Of a stretch of DNA of 64,000 nt, positions 18,449 to 27,394 are shown piece after piece (the stretch's first letter is position 1; the number at the start of each line of letters is the position of its first letter). Both the position numbers and the translations under genes were made by a program. The DNA comes from Blastopirellula marina (GTDB lineage: Bacteria; Planctomycetota; Planctomycetia; Pirellulales; Pirellulaceae). The stretch is taken from assembly GCF_002967715.1 (NCBI RefSeq), contig NZ_PUIA01000030.1, positions 51,267-115,266 of the forward strand. Reading direction: 5' to 3'. The notes beneath the pieces were generated by a model, which saw nothing but the letters and a program-made list of their open reading frames with translations, was not told the origin of the DNA and made no database searches.

Positions 18449-19549
18449 TCAATTCACGGTACCCTGCAGCAGTTTTTGGTAACGGTCGGCCAGTTTATCC
18501 GCATAATCGTTAATGTCGAATTGTTCGATCCGTTTCCTTCCATTCCTTCCCATCGACTGGCGAAGTTCCCCCGATTGGCACAGCTTCTCGATCGCCCGGG
18601 CAAGCATATCTGGGTCATCAGCGGGAACGAGCAGTGCCTCGCCATCGGAATACATCTCGCGGGTGCCTCCTACATCCGTCGCAATGATAGGTAGTCCACA
18701 AGCGCCGGCTTCTAGTAGAACGCGTCCCCACGGCTCTTGCCGAGCCGCATGAACCAGGATGTCGGCCTGTTGCAGGACCTGGCAGGTTCGATCCGTCCGA
18801 CCTTGAAACCGAATACGATCGGTCAACTGCCAGCGTTCGACATAGCTCTGGGCATCGGCCAGGTACTGCTTCGCTTCTTCTTTGGTCGAGTGGCATTCAC
18901 CATACAGATCAAGCGTGACGTCCGCTCCCAGCTCGATCGCTCGCCGAACGCCTTCCAGCAGAACATCGACTCCCTTCCGCATGACCAGTTGTCCTATATA
19001 GACCAGCCGTAGGGGAGAGCGTTCTTCTCGTGAACTGGGTGGGGCAAACTCCGTCAGATCGATTCCGTTGTGCAATACCAACGATTTCTCAGCCGACAGC
19101 CCCTGATTCAGATGAAAGGATCTTGTCGCCGTCGATACGCAATAGATTTCATCCAGCGCCGAAATATCGCTGACGACACGACGATTCAATTTAATGATGT
19201 CACGCAGATGCCCTACGAACTTGGTCCTTCCAGGTCGCTTGACTGGTCCCAGTATCCGCGAAACCGACAAGCTGTTGGCATGGACGATATCAGCCTTCCA
19301 TAATGCCGTCATCTCGACCAGGTCCTCACGCAGTTGCTCCAGCGGCAAACGTTTTCCCTTTCCATCGATCCACAGAAACGGTAGATCGAGGACGCCTAGA
19401 TCGGCCAATTGCCCAGCCAAGGGGCCTTCCGCTGGGCACGCCACGGCAACGTCAAAGCCGCGGCGCTGCAAGGCCTGAAGCCCGCTGAGCATCGAGTTCT
19501 CGCCACCGTAGATCGTCCCATATTCGCAGAGATAGACGACAAACGGCAT
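18449..19549 (-). CDS. Glycosyltransferase family 4 (GT-B fold)
   Basis: A 366-residue cytoplasmic enzyme that would move a sugar from a nucleotide donor onto a lipid or glycan acceptor. GT-B layout: N-terminal half with YGGENSMLSGLQALQRRGFDV and ADIVHANSL, C-terminal half with LRLVYIGQLVMRKGVDVLLEG and the donor-binding EPWGRVLLEAGACGLPIIATDVGG. Start at 19549 (MPFVVYLCEYG) is preferred over the longer frame to 19639, which would run into dapA. It begins 32 bases after the dapA stop and closes the long minus-strand run. The product glycan cannot be told. Confidence 0.88.
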   Translation of the reverse strand: MPFVVYLCEYGTIYGGENSMLSGLQALQRRGFDVAVACPAEGPLAGQLADLGVLDLPFLWIDGKGKRLPLEQLREDLVEMTALWKADIVHANSLSVSRILGPVKRPGRTKFVGHLRDIIKLNRRVVSDISALDEIYCVSTATRSFHLNQGLSAEKSLVLHNGIDLTEFAPPSSREERSPLRLVYIGQLVMRKGVDVLLEGVRRAIELGADVTLDLYGECHSTKEEAKQYLADAQSYVERWQLTDRIRFQGRTDRTCQVLQQADILVHAARQEPWGRVLLEAGACGLPIIATDVGGTREMYSDGEALLVPADDPDMLARAIEKLCQSGELRQSMGRNGRKRIEQFDINDYADKLADRYQKLLQGTVN

Positions 19550-19581
19550 GGCGGCATCAGCAACTCTCTTGGTGACAGGAT

Positions 19582-20469
19582 TTAGAGCAAACCGTATTCG
19601 GTCAGCACCTGGGCCAGACGCTTCTCGCCGTTCTCGCACAGCGGGGTCATTGGCAGACGCAGTTCACCCGAATCACGGCCGAGCATCTTCATCGCACCCT
19701 TGATTGGAATCGGGTTGGTCGAAAGACCTAGCATTTCTCGACAGAGCGTGAACAGCTTGAAGTGCATCTTCTGGGCTTCGGCGTAGTCGCCGGCGGCTGC
19801 GGCCTTGACCAGTTGCAGCATATCCTTGGGAACGATGTTACCAACCACCGAGATCACCCCGGCACCGCCGATCGACATCAGCGGGAGGGTCATGCTGTCG
19901 TCGCCACTCAGTAGCGTCAGGTTGGTCAGTTCCAGCGTTTGCGATGCCTGATCCATCGAGCCGGTGGCTTCTTTCACCAGTTGAATCTGCGAAAGCTCAC
20001 CCAGGCGGGCAATCGTTTCTGGCTCGATATTCTTACCGGTACGTCCCGGAATGTTGTAAACGCAGATCGGAATCGACGAGTCTTCAGCTAGTGCCTTGAA
20101 GTGCTGATAGAAGCCTTCCTGGGTTGGCTTGTTGTAGTAAGGCGCGACAACCAGAGCGGCGTCCGCGCCTTCGCCAGCGGCCCAGCGGGTTAGCTTTAGC
20201 GCTTCGTGGGTGCTGTTCGATCCGGTGCCTGGCATCACCTTTGCGCGCCCCGCTACCGTTTCGATCACGACACTGATAACACGTTCGTGCTCGTCGTGAG
20301 ACAGCGTCGGGGATTCGCCGGTGGTTCCTACCGGGCACAGGCAATCGACGCCTGCTTCAATCTGAAATTCGACCTGTTGTTTCAGCAAGTCGTAGTCCAC
20401 TAGACCTCCCTTGAAAGGAGTCGTGATTGCTACCGATACGCCTGCGAAATCGCTACCTTTGCGTGTCAT
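19582..20469 (-). CDS. dapA: 4-hydroxy-tetrahydrodipicolinate synthase
   Basis: A 295-residue TIM-barrel lyase that condenses pyruvate with aspartate semialdehyde, the first step of lysine/diaminopimelate synthesis. Schiff-base Lys166 in LVKEATG, Tyr138 in VYNIPGRTG and the carboxylate-binding GTTGES (48-53) are all present. Cytoplasmic, typically tetrameric and often feedback-inhibited by lysine. It lies 99 bases downstream of pdxJ, enough for its own promoter, and 32 bases upstream of the glycosyltransferase. Close relatives (N-acetylneuraminate lyase) are excluded by overall similarity to DapA and by length. Confidence 0.95.
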   Translation of the reverse strand: MTRKGSDFAGVSVAITTPFKGGLVDYDLLKQQVEFQIEAGVDCLCPVGTTGESPTLSHDEHERVISVVIETVAGRAKVMPGTGSNSTHEALKLTRWAAGEGADAALVVAPYYNKPTQEGFYQHFKALAEDSSIPICVYNIPGRTGKNIEPETIARLGELSQIQLVKEATGSMDQASQTLELTNLTLLSGDDSMTLPLMSIGGAGVISVVGNIVPKDMLQLVKAAAAGDYAEAQKMHFKLFTLCREMLGLSTNPIPIKGAMKMLGRDSGELRLPMTPLCENGEKRLAQVLTEYGLL

Positions 20470-20568
20470 GCTGAAACACCAACAGATTGAAAACGAATTA
20501 ACTCAGAACAAAAGCCTGTCTAGGACCGGCCTATGATACGATACACGTGAAAATTTGGCCAGTGCCGC

Positions 20569-21282
20569 CTAAAGCGTGATCAGCCGTTTCATTTCGGCTA
20601 CCGCTTCTTTGAAACCGACGAAAACGGCCCGGGATACGATGCTATGGCCAATATTAAGTTCCGCCATTTCGGGGATCTGTGCAATTGGCTGAACATTCGT
20701 ATAAGTCAGCCCATGCCCGGCCAGCAGCTGCATGCCCGCTTTATGGATCAGTTCGCCGGCGATTGAGAGTCGTGCCAGCTCCTTTTGCTGCTCACGACCA
20801 CGCGTCAGGGCATATTGCCCGGTGTGCAGTTCGACCGCATCTACTTTCAGCTTGGCCGCCATCTCGATCTGTTTCGGGTCGGGGTCGAGAAACAGACTGA
20901 CAGAGATGCCTGCTTCGCGGAACTGGTCGATTGCTCGGACGATCGAAGCTTCGTGGGCCACGACATCCAGGCCCCCTTCAGTGGTGACTTCTTCGCGGCG
21001 TTCCGGTACCAGGGTCACCTGGTCGGGCTTCACGCGGCAAGCAATCGATACTACATCGGCTTCCGCGGCTAATTCCAGGTTCAGCTTCACCTTGACCGTC
21101 TGTCGCATCACCTCCAGGTCACGATCTTGAATATGGCGACGATCTTCGCGAAGGTGCAGCGTGATACAGTCTGCGCCCCCCAGTTCGGAGAGGGCAGCGG
21201 CCCAAACCGGGTCAGGTTCATTCGTGTTGCGAGCCTGGCGAATCGTGGCAACGTGATCAATATTTACGCCCAGATGAGGCAT
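20569..21282 (-). CDS. pdxJ: Pyridoxine 5'-phosphate synthase
   Basis: A 237-residue cytoplasmic TIM barrel that closes the pyridine ring from 1-deoxyxylulose 5-phosphate and 3-amino-2-oxopropyl phosphate, giving pyridoxine phosphate (vitamin B6). Family features: N-terminal [51 protein letters not shown] and [15 protein letters not shown], all characteristic. It starts 25 bases after the beta-RFAP synthase stop, so it is probably co-transcribed with the H4MPT genes. Confidence 0.96.
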   Translation of the reverse strand: MPHLGVNIDHVATIRQARNTNEPDPVWAAALSELGGADCITLHLREDRRHIQDRDLEVMRQTVKVKLNLELAAEADVVSIACRVKPDQVTLVPERREEVTTEGGLDVVAHEASIVRAIDQFREAGISVSLFLDPDPKQIEMAAKLKVDAVELHTGQYALTRGREQQKELARLSIAGELIHKAGMQLLAGHGLTYTNVQPIAQIPEMAELNIGHSIVSRAVFVGFKEAVAEMKRLITL

Positions 21283-21307
21283 GAACTCCGCTTCCTCTCA
21301 AATACTA

Positions 21308-22309
21308 TCAGCCGCCTGGCGAGGCCCACTCAAGTTGGACACCGCGATTATTTGGCCGGGAAATCTCCAGTTGTAACTGGCTTTCAGAATACCGCTCTCG
21401 CAGTTGGGTGCAAAGTGCCTCGGCCTGCTCACCATCTTCACACAATCCAAAGATGGTTGGCCCCCATGAACTTTGCCCGACACCGGCGATTCCGAACGAA
21501 CGCATTCGCTGGACAAGATCAGTACACGTGGGGTTCGCATAGCGTCCCCCTTGCAGCGCAGCATAACAATCGCCGGCCAGACAACCGTACTCGTAGACCG
21601 ACTCACCGAAACGCCCAATATCGGTCGCTTCCAAGGCCGGAATCATCTCCCCCTCGATTAGTTGGCGAAGCCGCGCCGTTGTAGGATCCGGAACGGGGTC
21701 CAACTGGCGAAAACCTTCTTCTTCCTCTTCGCCGTGACGCCCGAGCACCTCATGCTGGGTCGCCAGCACAAATCGCCAGCGCGAGGGAACCTCGCCCCGA
21801 TACGCTAGCCGCGGAAACGAATCTTCGTGATGGCCCGTTTCAAAAAGAAAACCGCCTTCCAGAAAACCATAACAGCCAATCGCCGACCGCTTCGCACGAT
21901 CGACGGTCGCGGCCAGGGTCGGAATGTCCGGCAACGGGTAGCCTGCCAACTTGGAAAGCAGCGTCCCGACCGCCAGCCCCAACTGAGTACCGCAGCCCAG
22001 TCCGACATGATCGCGCAGCATGCCCCGCGTCGCCAGTCGTACCGCCGGAAGATCAAGGTCGGTCGACTGCTGCCACAACCGGGCGAATGCCTCGATGCGG
22101 TCGGCCAGAGGGCCTGTGGCTGTGAACTGTTCAGCCTGGCTTGCATGAACTTCCAAACCTGGCCGATCGATCATCACGCCCACACCGCCGAACGAAGCGT
22201 CATCCGAATCAAACGCCAGCAGGCCAAAATGAAGGCGCGCCCCCACGGTCAACTTCGCGACCAGCGAAGAAGAGGGGCCGTCCAGGGGTGATGGCTTGAA
22301 GAGAGGCAT
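21308..22309 (-). CDS. Beta-ribofuranosylaminobenzene 5'-phosphate synthase (beta-RFAP synthase) family
   Basis: A 333-residue GHMP-kinase-fold protein. It matches beta-RFAP synthase, which condenses 4-aminobenzoate with PRPP, losing CO2 and PPi, the committed step of methanopterin synthesis. Seen: TVGARLHFGLLAFD at the start, the glycine-rich loop HVGLGCGTQLGLAVG (GHMP phosphate loop), GFLEGGFLFETGHH and the late GQSSWGPTIFGLCE. The neighbours support this: PabA/PabB make the substrate and the DUF447 protein, 26 bases upstream, is a known companion in H4MPT gene sets. Planctomycetes are known to carry H4MPT-linked C1 genes. Confidence 0.88.
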   Translation of the reverse strand: MPLFKPSPLDGPSSSLVAKLTVGARLHFGLLAFDSDDASFGGVGVMIDRPGLEVHASQAEQFTATGPLADRIEAFARLWQQSTDLDLPAVRLATRGMLRDHVGLGCGTQLGLAVGTLLSKLAGYPLPDIPTLAATVDRAKRSAIGCYGFLEGGFLFETGHHEDSFPRLAYRGEVPSRWRFVLATQHEVLGRHGEEEEEGFRQLDPVPDPTTARLRQLIEGEMIPALEATDIGRFGESVYEYGCLAGDCYAALQGGRYANPTCTDLVQRMRSFGIAGVGQSSWGPTIFGLCEDGEQAEALCTQLRERYSESQLQLEISRPNNRGVQLEWASPGG

Positions 22310-22335
22310 TCCAGCAGTTTACCGAACTTCCAGCC

Positions 22336-22935
22336 TCAGGACGATTCCCTGGCGGCAATTCGCCGCTCTTGGATCGTTGTCCGCAGGAATTCCCAGGCGC
22401 GGACTTCCGCATCCCCCCCAGTTTTCTCGACCCATGGCATCATCGTGGCAATCGCCTGATCGATCTCTACTGCCGAAAGAATGTGGACGCGGGTTGTTAA
22501 TATGGCCAGTTCCAGCACAGCATGCTTTGCGCGGTTCAAGCCAAAGAAGTCCCGGATGTGCCCTTGCCGTACAACACGGCAGTTCAATGCGGCCCGCTCT
22601 CCTGACGTATCGATCTGGTCCGCTTCCAACCGATACCAACGGCAACAGCCAGCCAGAACGTGATAGCCAGCTTCACAGTCCGCCAGAAAAGCAGGAGGCT
22701 GATGCAAATCTCCCACGGCTGCTTGAGCGATCATTTCGACATCGTCGGTAACATGAAACGTTGCCTGACGTGTTCGTAGCAGGTTCTCGTACGTTCGTGA
22801 ACCAGGAAAAGGCCGCAGTAGAAACCGCGTGAACTGATCGTCGACGCAAGGCCCCATCGGAGCGACGTTCACCGTACCATCGGCATTCTGTGTCGTGAGC
22901 ATTCCCTCAACAATGCGCAACCTTGGATCACTCAC
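22336..22935 (-). CDS. DUF447 family protein (H4MPT cluster)
   Basis: A 199-residue protein of the DUF447 type, with a split-barrel flavin-reductase-like pattern at the N-terminus (IVEGMLTTQNADGTVNVAPMG, FLLRPFPGSRTYENL, ATFHVTDDVEMIAQAAVG) and a helical end (RAKHAVLELAILTTR). The family occurs beside beta-RFAP synthase genes in methanogens, methylotrophs and planctomycetes; its reaction is unknown to me. The start is taken as GTG at 22935 because it overlaps the pabA TGA by 4 bases (GTGA), as in coupled operons; a TTG at 22950 is the alternative. Confidence 0.82.
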   Translation of the reverse strand: MSDPRLRIVEGMLTTQNADGTVNVAPMGPCVDDQFTRFLLRPFPGSRTYENLLRTRQATFHVTDDVEMIAQAAVGDLHQPPAFLADCEAGYHVLAGCCRWYRLEADQIDTSGERAALNCRVVRQGHIRDFFGLNRAKHAVLELAILTTRVHILSAVEIDQAIATMMPWVEKTGGDAEVRAWEFLRTTIQERRIAARESS

Positions 22936-23600
22936 AATTCCTGACTCCAATATACGTCACCTTCGGCAAACGCTGCTCCGCCTGGGATCGCAATCTTGGG
23001 CATCGCCACGTTGACCTTGGGTGGCGACGCCAGGCCAGCCATCTGCAAGAAGTTGGCCAGCAAGGCATAGCCGTGCTCTGTCAGTACCGACTCCGGATGG
23101 AACTGCACTCCCACCACCGGCAGCGATGGGTGCGAGACCGCCATAATGGTTCCATCTTCGGTCTGGGCATCGATTCGCAGGCATGCCGGAAGCGATTCCT
23201 TCTCTGCGATCAGCGAGTGATACCTGCCGACTTGCATCGGGGAAGGAAGCTCGCGAAAGACGCCCGTTCCGTCATGCGTGATTTGCGAGGCCTGGCCGTG
23301 CATCGGCCGATTCGATCGGACGACCCGACCACCCAGCGCTTCGACAATCGCCTGATGCCCCAGGCACACACCTAAGATGGGAATTTCACTCTGCAGTTGG
23401 CGAACGACATCCATACAAATGCCAGACTCGGTCGGCGTGCATGGCCCCGGGGAAAGGACGATCGCGACCGGTCGAATCTGCTTGATTTCTTCGACGGAAA
23501 TGGCATCGTTACGGCGCACGACAGTCTCTTGCCCCAACTGGCGAAAATACCGCGCCAGGTTGTGCACAAAGCTATCGTAGTTGTCGATGACCAATATCAT
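22932..23600 (-). CDS. pabA: Aminodeoxychorismate synthase, glutamine amidotransferase subunit
   Basis: A 222-residue class-I glutamine amidotransferase. The nucleophile Cys79 sits in GVCLGHQAI, with His168 and Glu170 in VQFHPES, and the oxyanion loop in LSPGPCTP. It supplies ammonia to PabB, whose gene overlaps it by 4 bases; the pair converts chorismate to aminodeoxychorismate. The sequence alone cannot tell PabA from TrpG, and one subunit may serve both pathways, but the position next to PabB and the H4MPT genes favours pABA. No pabC lyase gene is in the window. Confidence 0.92.
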   Translation of the reverse strand: MILVIDNYDSFVHNLARYFRQLGQETVVRRNDAISVEEIKQIRPVAIVLSPGPCTPTESGICMDVVRQLQSEIPILGVCLGHQAIVEALGGRVVRSNRPMHGQASQITHDGTGVFRELPSPMQVGRYHSLIAEKESLPACLRIDAQTEDGTIMAVSHPSLPVVGVQFHPESVLTEHGYALLANFLQMAGLASPPKVNVAMPKIAIPGGAAFAEGDVYWSQEL

Positions 23601-25024
23601 TCGTCGAGCACCGCGTGGAGAAGTCCCAATGCTTTATGCCACGTTTCCTCGTACTCCCGCAAGGGGTCCGAGTCGGCCACAATTCCTCCCCCGACAGGAA
23701 ACTGCCACCAGCCTGCCGAGGCGATTACCGTTCTTATGAGAATATTCCAGTCGATCGAACCATCGAACCCGATATACCCCAACGAGCCGCAGTACGGTCC
23801 ACGAGCCGTTGGCTCAAGTTCCGAAATGATCTCCATCGCCCGAATCTTCGGCGCACCGGTAATCGAGCCGCCTGGGAAGATCGATTCGAGGATCTCTCGA
23901 ACTCCCACTCCATCCTCCAACTCACCCACGATGATCGATACCAGGTGCTGCACCGTCTGGTAGGTTTCCAGTCCGCAGAGACTCGTCACTTCGACGCTCT
24001 CCGGCCGACAAATCCGTGATAGATCATTCCGCAGCAGATCGACGATCATCACGTTCTCAGCGCGATCCTTCTTACTGCGGATCAATTCGTCGGCCCAAAA
24101 CATATCGAGTTCCGGCCGACCGCTACGACGTCGCGTTCCCTTGATCGGCCGAGACTCGATCGTACGATCTCGTACCGAAATGAATCGCTCAGGCGACGCC
24201 GACACAATCTGTCCCGCGCCGAAATCATAGTAGCCAGCAAAAGGGGCCGGGTTCTTTTCACGCAGTTTCAAATAGAGCAGGGGGGACGACGTCTTCGCTT
24301 CCAGGATCAACCGCTGAGCCAGGTTCACTTGAAAGATGTCACCGGAGTGGATGTACTCGACCGACTTTCGCACCGCTTCCAGATAGTCATCTTTCGGGAA
24401 GTTGCTCATCACATCAGGGAACTCTGGGCAAGCGTAGCAGGAAGCCAGATCGTTTGCGGGAATAACTCTCCCCGGTTTCGCCGGTTCCAGGCGAGGGGCT
24501 TCACAGTCAAACATCCCCAAGACTTCATCCGCTTTGGCCTTAGCCCGGGATTGTCGCTTTTCCAGATCGACTTCAGGGAAGCCCGTGGAAAACAACCACC
24601 CCTTTCCCTGCACGTGATCCCATGCAGCTACCCAGTCATAAATGCCAAACGAGAGCAAGGGGAGATGAAACTCGTTGAACCTGGTCTCCGGGACCTTTTC
24701 AAATGCCCGGTTCAGGTCGTACGAAAAGTAGCCTGCGGCTCCTCCTTGAAATGGCGGAAGTTCCGCCACATTATCCAGGCGAAACGATTTCTCCAGCTCG
24801 GACAATCTCGCCAGGGCGGCTTCCATCTGAAGCGGACCGGCCTGGATAACTTCGATCGGGTCGGCCATCAGGAAGCTGTATCGCCCGAGCGTATCCCCCT
24901 GCCGAGCACTGTCGAGCCAGAGCACATGGGGCAAATTCGCCAGACGCTCAAAGACGCCTTCAGGCCGGAATCGCTCGTCCATCTCAGTCACCAGCGGAGT
25001 TCCCAAGGTTGGGCTACGATGCAT
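23597..25024 (-). CDS. pabB: Aminodeoxychorismate synthase component I
   Basis: A 475-residue chorismate-binding enzyme. It carries the PabB-specific Lys in SRPIKGTRRRSG (TrpE has Ala there), plus DIFQVNLAQRL, ENVMIVDLLRNDLSRIC and GGSITGAPKIRAMEIISELE. It adds an amino group to chorismate to give 4-amino-4-deoxychorismate, precursor of pABA. Start at 25024 is preferred because GGAGG lies 6 bases before it; ATG at 25027 and 25048 are possible. It overlaps the upstream DUF6513 gene by about 11 bases and pabA by 4, so these three are translated from one message. Confidence 0.94.
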   Translation of the reverse strand: MHRSPTLGTPLVTEMDERFRPEGVFERLANLPHVLWLDSARQGDTLGRYSFLMADPIEVIQAGPLQMEAALARLSELEKSFRLDNVAELPPFQGGAAGYFSYDLNRAFEKVPETRFNEFHLPLLSFGIYDWVAAWDHVQGKGWLFSTGFPEVDLEKRQSRAKAKADEVLGMFDCEAPRLEPAKPGRVIPANDLASCYACPEFPDVMSNFPKDDYLEAVRKSVEYIHSGDIFQVNLAQRLILEAKTSSPLLYLKLREKNPAPFAGYYDFGAGQIVSASPERFISVRDRTIESRPIKGTRRRSGRPELDMFWADELIRSKKDRAENVMIVDLLRNDLSRICRPESVEVTSLCGLETYQTVQHLVSIIVGELEDGVGVREILESIFPGGSITGAPKIRAMEIISELEPTARGPYCGSLGYIGFDGSIDWNILIRTVIASAGWWQFPVGGGIVADSDPLREYEETWHKALGLLHAVLDE

Positions 25025-26438
25025 CATCAGCCTCCGTTGCCTTGGCATCCTTGCGATGATCCTTATGCAGGTTAATCCGGTGCGACTCTTCTGCGTGCGT
25101 CAGGTAGCCCCAATCGAGTGCTTCGTCCTGCCGGTATTGCTTGCCCAAATGCATGGCCGTCATCGCCTTGCAAAGTTCGAATCCCAGATAGAACGCGTGC
25201 GACGGGTTCAAATTGGTCGGGCTGGTCGCTTCGAGCTTCTCGAATAGCGAGAACGGGTCGTCATCCTGCAAATGCAGATCACTACAAATCATGTGCAACA
25301 TCTGCTGCGCGACGAACAGTCGGTAGTTCTTGTCCTTGAGCTGCTGTGGCAACAGTGCAAGCTCTTCGGGAGATGGCTCGCTCACTTTCGGATCACGAAG
25401 CGTTACCAACTTGGGCTCGATCCGCTTGGGAAGCGTTCGATGCTCGATCGCGTAACGCATCAACCGCCGAGCCAGGTCGCATTCCCGAACGCTCGTCCGG
25501 GCCCAGTTGATGACCTGGGTGGTCAGCACGCTGCGAATCCCCAGTTCCTGACAAACTCCCAGCAGCATCACGTTGATGCCGGCCGAGTCGGCGTCGGTCA
25601 GTTCCGTGAGGTTACCGATCCCCATCATCATCTCGGCATCGGGATAGCGCCGGCGCGTTTCGTAGTAGCGGACGATACTTTCGGTAAAGCCAAACGAGAT
25701 CGGTTCGAGAATCGGATCGAGTCGAAAGGGAACGCTCTTGCCAACCAGATAGTTGATCGTTTCGTCGAATCCCTTCAGCGATTTCGGATCGTCCGGAATC
25801 ACCACGACCTCGCAGCCCCAATCGGCCGCATACTCGCGGTTGCTCGAATTGACCGACAGCACCAGGCTAGCCCCCGCCTTTACTGCTGGAGCGATCTCAC
25901 CTGGATTGAGACTATCGACCGAAACCTGCAGGCCTTCGTCGCATAGGGCTTTCACGCAATCAGCGACGCCAGTCCATATACTGCCAGGATCGCAGCCCAC
26001 ATCAATGCGGTCGGCACCTGCAGCACGAAGTTCAATACCTTCCGCTACAATCTCTGCCAAATTGAAGCTTGGCGCGTGATTGATTTCGGCGATGATCTCG
26101 ATATCGTACTCGCCGTAGTCATCGGCCAGGGCAGGCTGATCGAACCAATCTGGCAGTTGACGCAAGTCCTTCGGACCAAGTTGGACCGGCACCATGGCGA
26201 CGCCCTCGATCAGCTTCAGGTCTCCTCGGCAGTAACCGGTCACCATCACCTGGGTCGCTTCGGGCGGAACCTGGATTCGCCTGGCAATCCAGTCGGCCGT
26301 CATCAACGCTGCCACTGTAATGTTGAGGACCTGAACCGAGTAGTCGAAACCTGCCTTAGGTGCCAATTGGGCCAAGACGTTTCGCAGCGACGACTCGGCC
26401 AGCTTACCGGTAACGAAATGAATGTGAGGCTGGGGCAT
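25014..26438 (-). CDS. DUF6513 / dihydropteroate synthase-like protein (H4MPT synthesis)
   Basis: A 474-residue two-part protein. The first ~150 residues (HIHFVTGKLAESSLRNVLAQ ... VMVTGYCRGDL) match the domain called DUF6513; the middle (about 150-340, with AEGIELRAAGADRIDVGCDP, LQVSVDSLNPGEIAPAV, ASLVLSVNSSNR) is a TIM barrel like dihydropteroate synthase, keeping the DVG and SVDS elements. It is expected to join a pterin diphosphate to beta-RFAP rather than to free pABA, the step leading to H4MPT. Starts 7 bases after the SDR stop. That assignment is from context and family, not from a tested enzyme. Confidence 0.8.
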   Translation of the reverse strand: MPQPHIHFVTGKLAESSLRNVLAQLAPKAGFDYSVQVLNITVAALMTADWIARRIQVPPEATQVMVTGYCRGDLKLIEGVAMVPVQLGPKDLRQLPDWFDQPALADDYGEYDIEIIAEINHAPSFNLAEIVAEGIELRAAGADRIDVGCDPGSIWTGVADCVKALCDEGLQVSVDSLNPGEIAPAVKAGASLVLSVNSSNREYAADWGCEVVVIPDDPKSLKGFDETINYLVGKSVPFRLDPILEPISFGFTESIVRYYETRRRYPDAEMMMGIGNLTELTDADSAGINVMLLGVCQELGIRSVLTTQVINWARTSVRECDLARRLMRYAIEHRTLPKRIEPKLVTLRDPKVSEPSPEELALLPQQLKDKNYRLFVAQQMLHMICSDLHLQDDDPFSLFEKLEATSPTNLNPSHAFYLGFELCKAMTAMHLGKQYRQDEALDWGYLTHAEESHRINLHKDHRKDAKATEADDAS

Positions 26439-26445
26439 TGCGCCG

Positions 26446-27270
26446 TTACGACTCCTTCAAATCTCGTGGAAGCTGACCTCCATGATTGAATCCGCCGTTG
26501 ACCGTCACGACTTGCCCATTCACGAATCGTGCGGCCGACGAAACGAGAAAGCCTACAGTCGCTGCCACGTCTTCTGGCTTGCCCCAAGTTTGTACGAGCG
26601 ACTCGCGCTGGGCGCGGCTTTGCCAGTAGTCAGAACTGTCTTCCCCCCAGGCCGTTTGTATCCACCCAGGGGCCACGCAGTTGACGCGAACGTTCGGTGC
26701 CAGCGACTTCGCCAGACTCTTCGAGAAAGCCATGATCGCTCCTTTCGAGACAGCGAACATCTCGCCGCTGTCTCCTTCCATTCCGTGCGCGGCCTGGTCC
26801 CAGCCAATGTTCACGATGCTGCTACCAGGGATCGTTTTCATCCTGGTACCCAGTGTCCGGGCAATCCGGATCGTAGAGACGACATCAACGCGATAGACGA
26901 GTTCCAGCTTCTCTTCGAAGGTCAGCTGCGCCGCCTCGCCCGTCAGCACGTCGACTCCAGCGTTATTCACGAGAATGTCGATCCCACCGTTCCAATCCCA
27001 GGCTTGCTGGCAGAAACGATCTTGCTGTTGTGGGTCCTGGAAATCTTCGATCAACAGTTCGACGGCAATCTGGGGACGGATGGCCTGGGCCAGGTTGGCG
27101 GTCTCGCGGAGGCCATGGTCGTTGCTGCGGGTATGCAAAATAAGCGAAGCCCCCTGGCGGGCTAATTGCAGGGCAATCGCTCGACCGATTCCGCTAGCAG
27201 CCCCCGTCACGGCGGCAACTTTTCCCTTCAGATTGAAATCGGTCGTTGCGGTTTCCGGGGCGGTTTCCAT
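26446..27270 (-). CDS. SDR-family oxidoreductase with altered catalytic residues
   Basis: A 274-residue Rossmann protein with the cofactor motif TGAASGIG (about 20-27) and NNAG, so NAD(P) binding is likely. The usual YxxxK active site reads FAVSK: the Tyr is Phe, and the Ser 13 residues earlier is also absent (region NIGWDQAAHG). Lys remains. The C-terminal part (VRVNCVAPGWIQTAWGED) is normal. As the first gene of the H4MPT run it could be a pterin or dihydromethanopterin reductase, which need not use Tyr, or a non-catalytic partner. Its gene starts 124 bases from the divergent FabD-like gene. Confidence 0.82.
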   Translation of the reverse strand: METAPETATTDFNLKGKVAAVTGAASGIGRAIALQLARQGASLILHTRSNDHGLRETANLAQAIRPQIAVELLIEDFQDPQQQDRFCQQAWDWNGGIDILVNNAGVDVLTGEAAQLTFEEKLELVYRVDVVSTIRIARTLGTRMKTIPGSSIVNIGWDQAAHGMEGDSGEMFAVSKGAIMAFSKSLAKSLAPNVRVNCVAPGWIQTAWGEDSSDYWQSRAQRESLVQTWGKPEDVAATVGFLVSSAARFVNGQVVTVNGGFNHGGQLPRDLKES

Positions 27271-27288
27271 GGTCGTCTTGTCCTACTT

Positions 27289-27318
27289 TTCACATTGATG
27301 CTGCCTGCATTGTATATT
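27289..27318 (+). promoter_or_regulatory. Candidate promoter for the FabD-like gene
   Basis: TTCACA (27289-27294) and TATATT (27313-27318) with an 18-base spacer, each one base from the sigma70-type consensus, 77 bases before the ATG at 27395. Found by eye only; such pairs arise by chance in AT-rich spacers. Confidence 0.3.
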
Positions 27319-27394
27319 GTCGATAGGCAATACGGGATGCCATGCCTCAGGCACGTCATTCCATCAGACAAGCACCTCGGCGACGACAACCACC

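Noticed and set aside
23597..25024. Anthranilate synthase (TrpE) for the PabB gene
   Set aside because: The Lys in PIKGT is the PabB marker and the neighbours are pABA/H4MPT genes.
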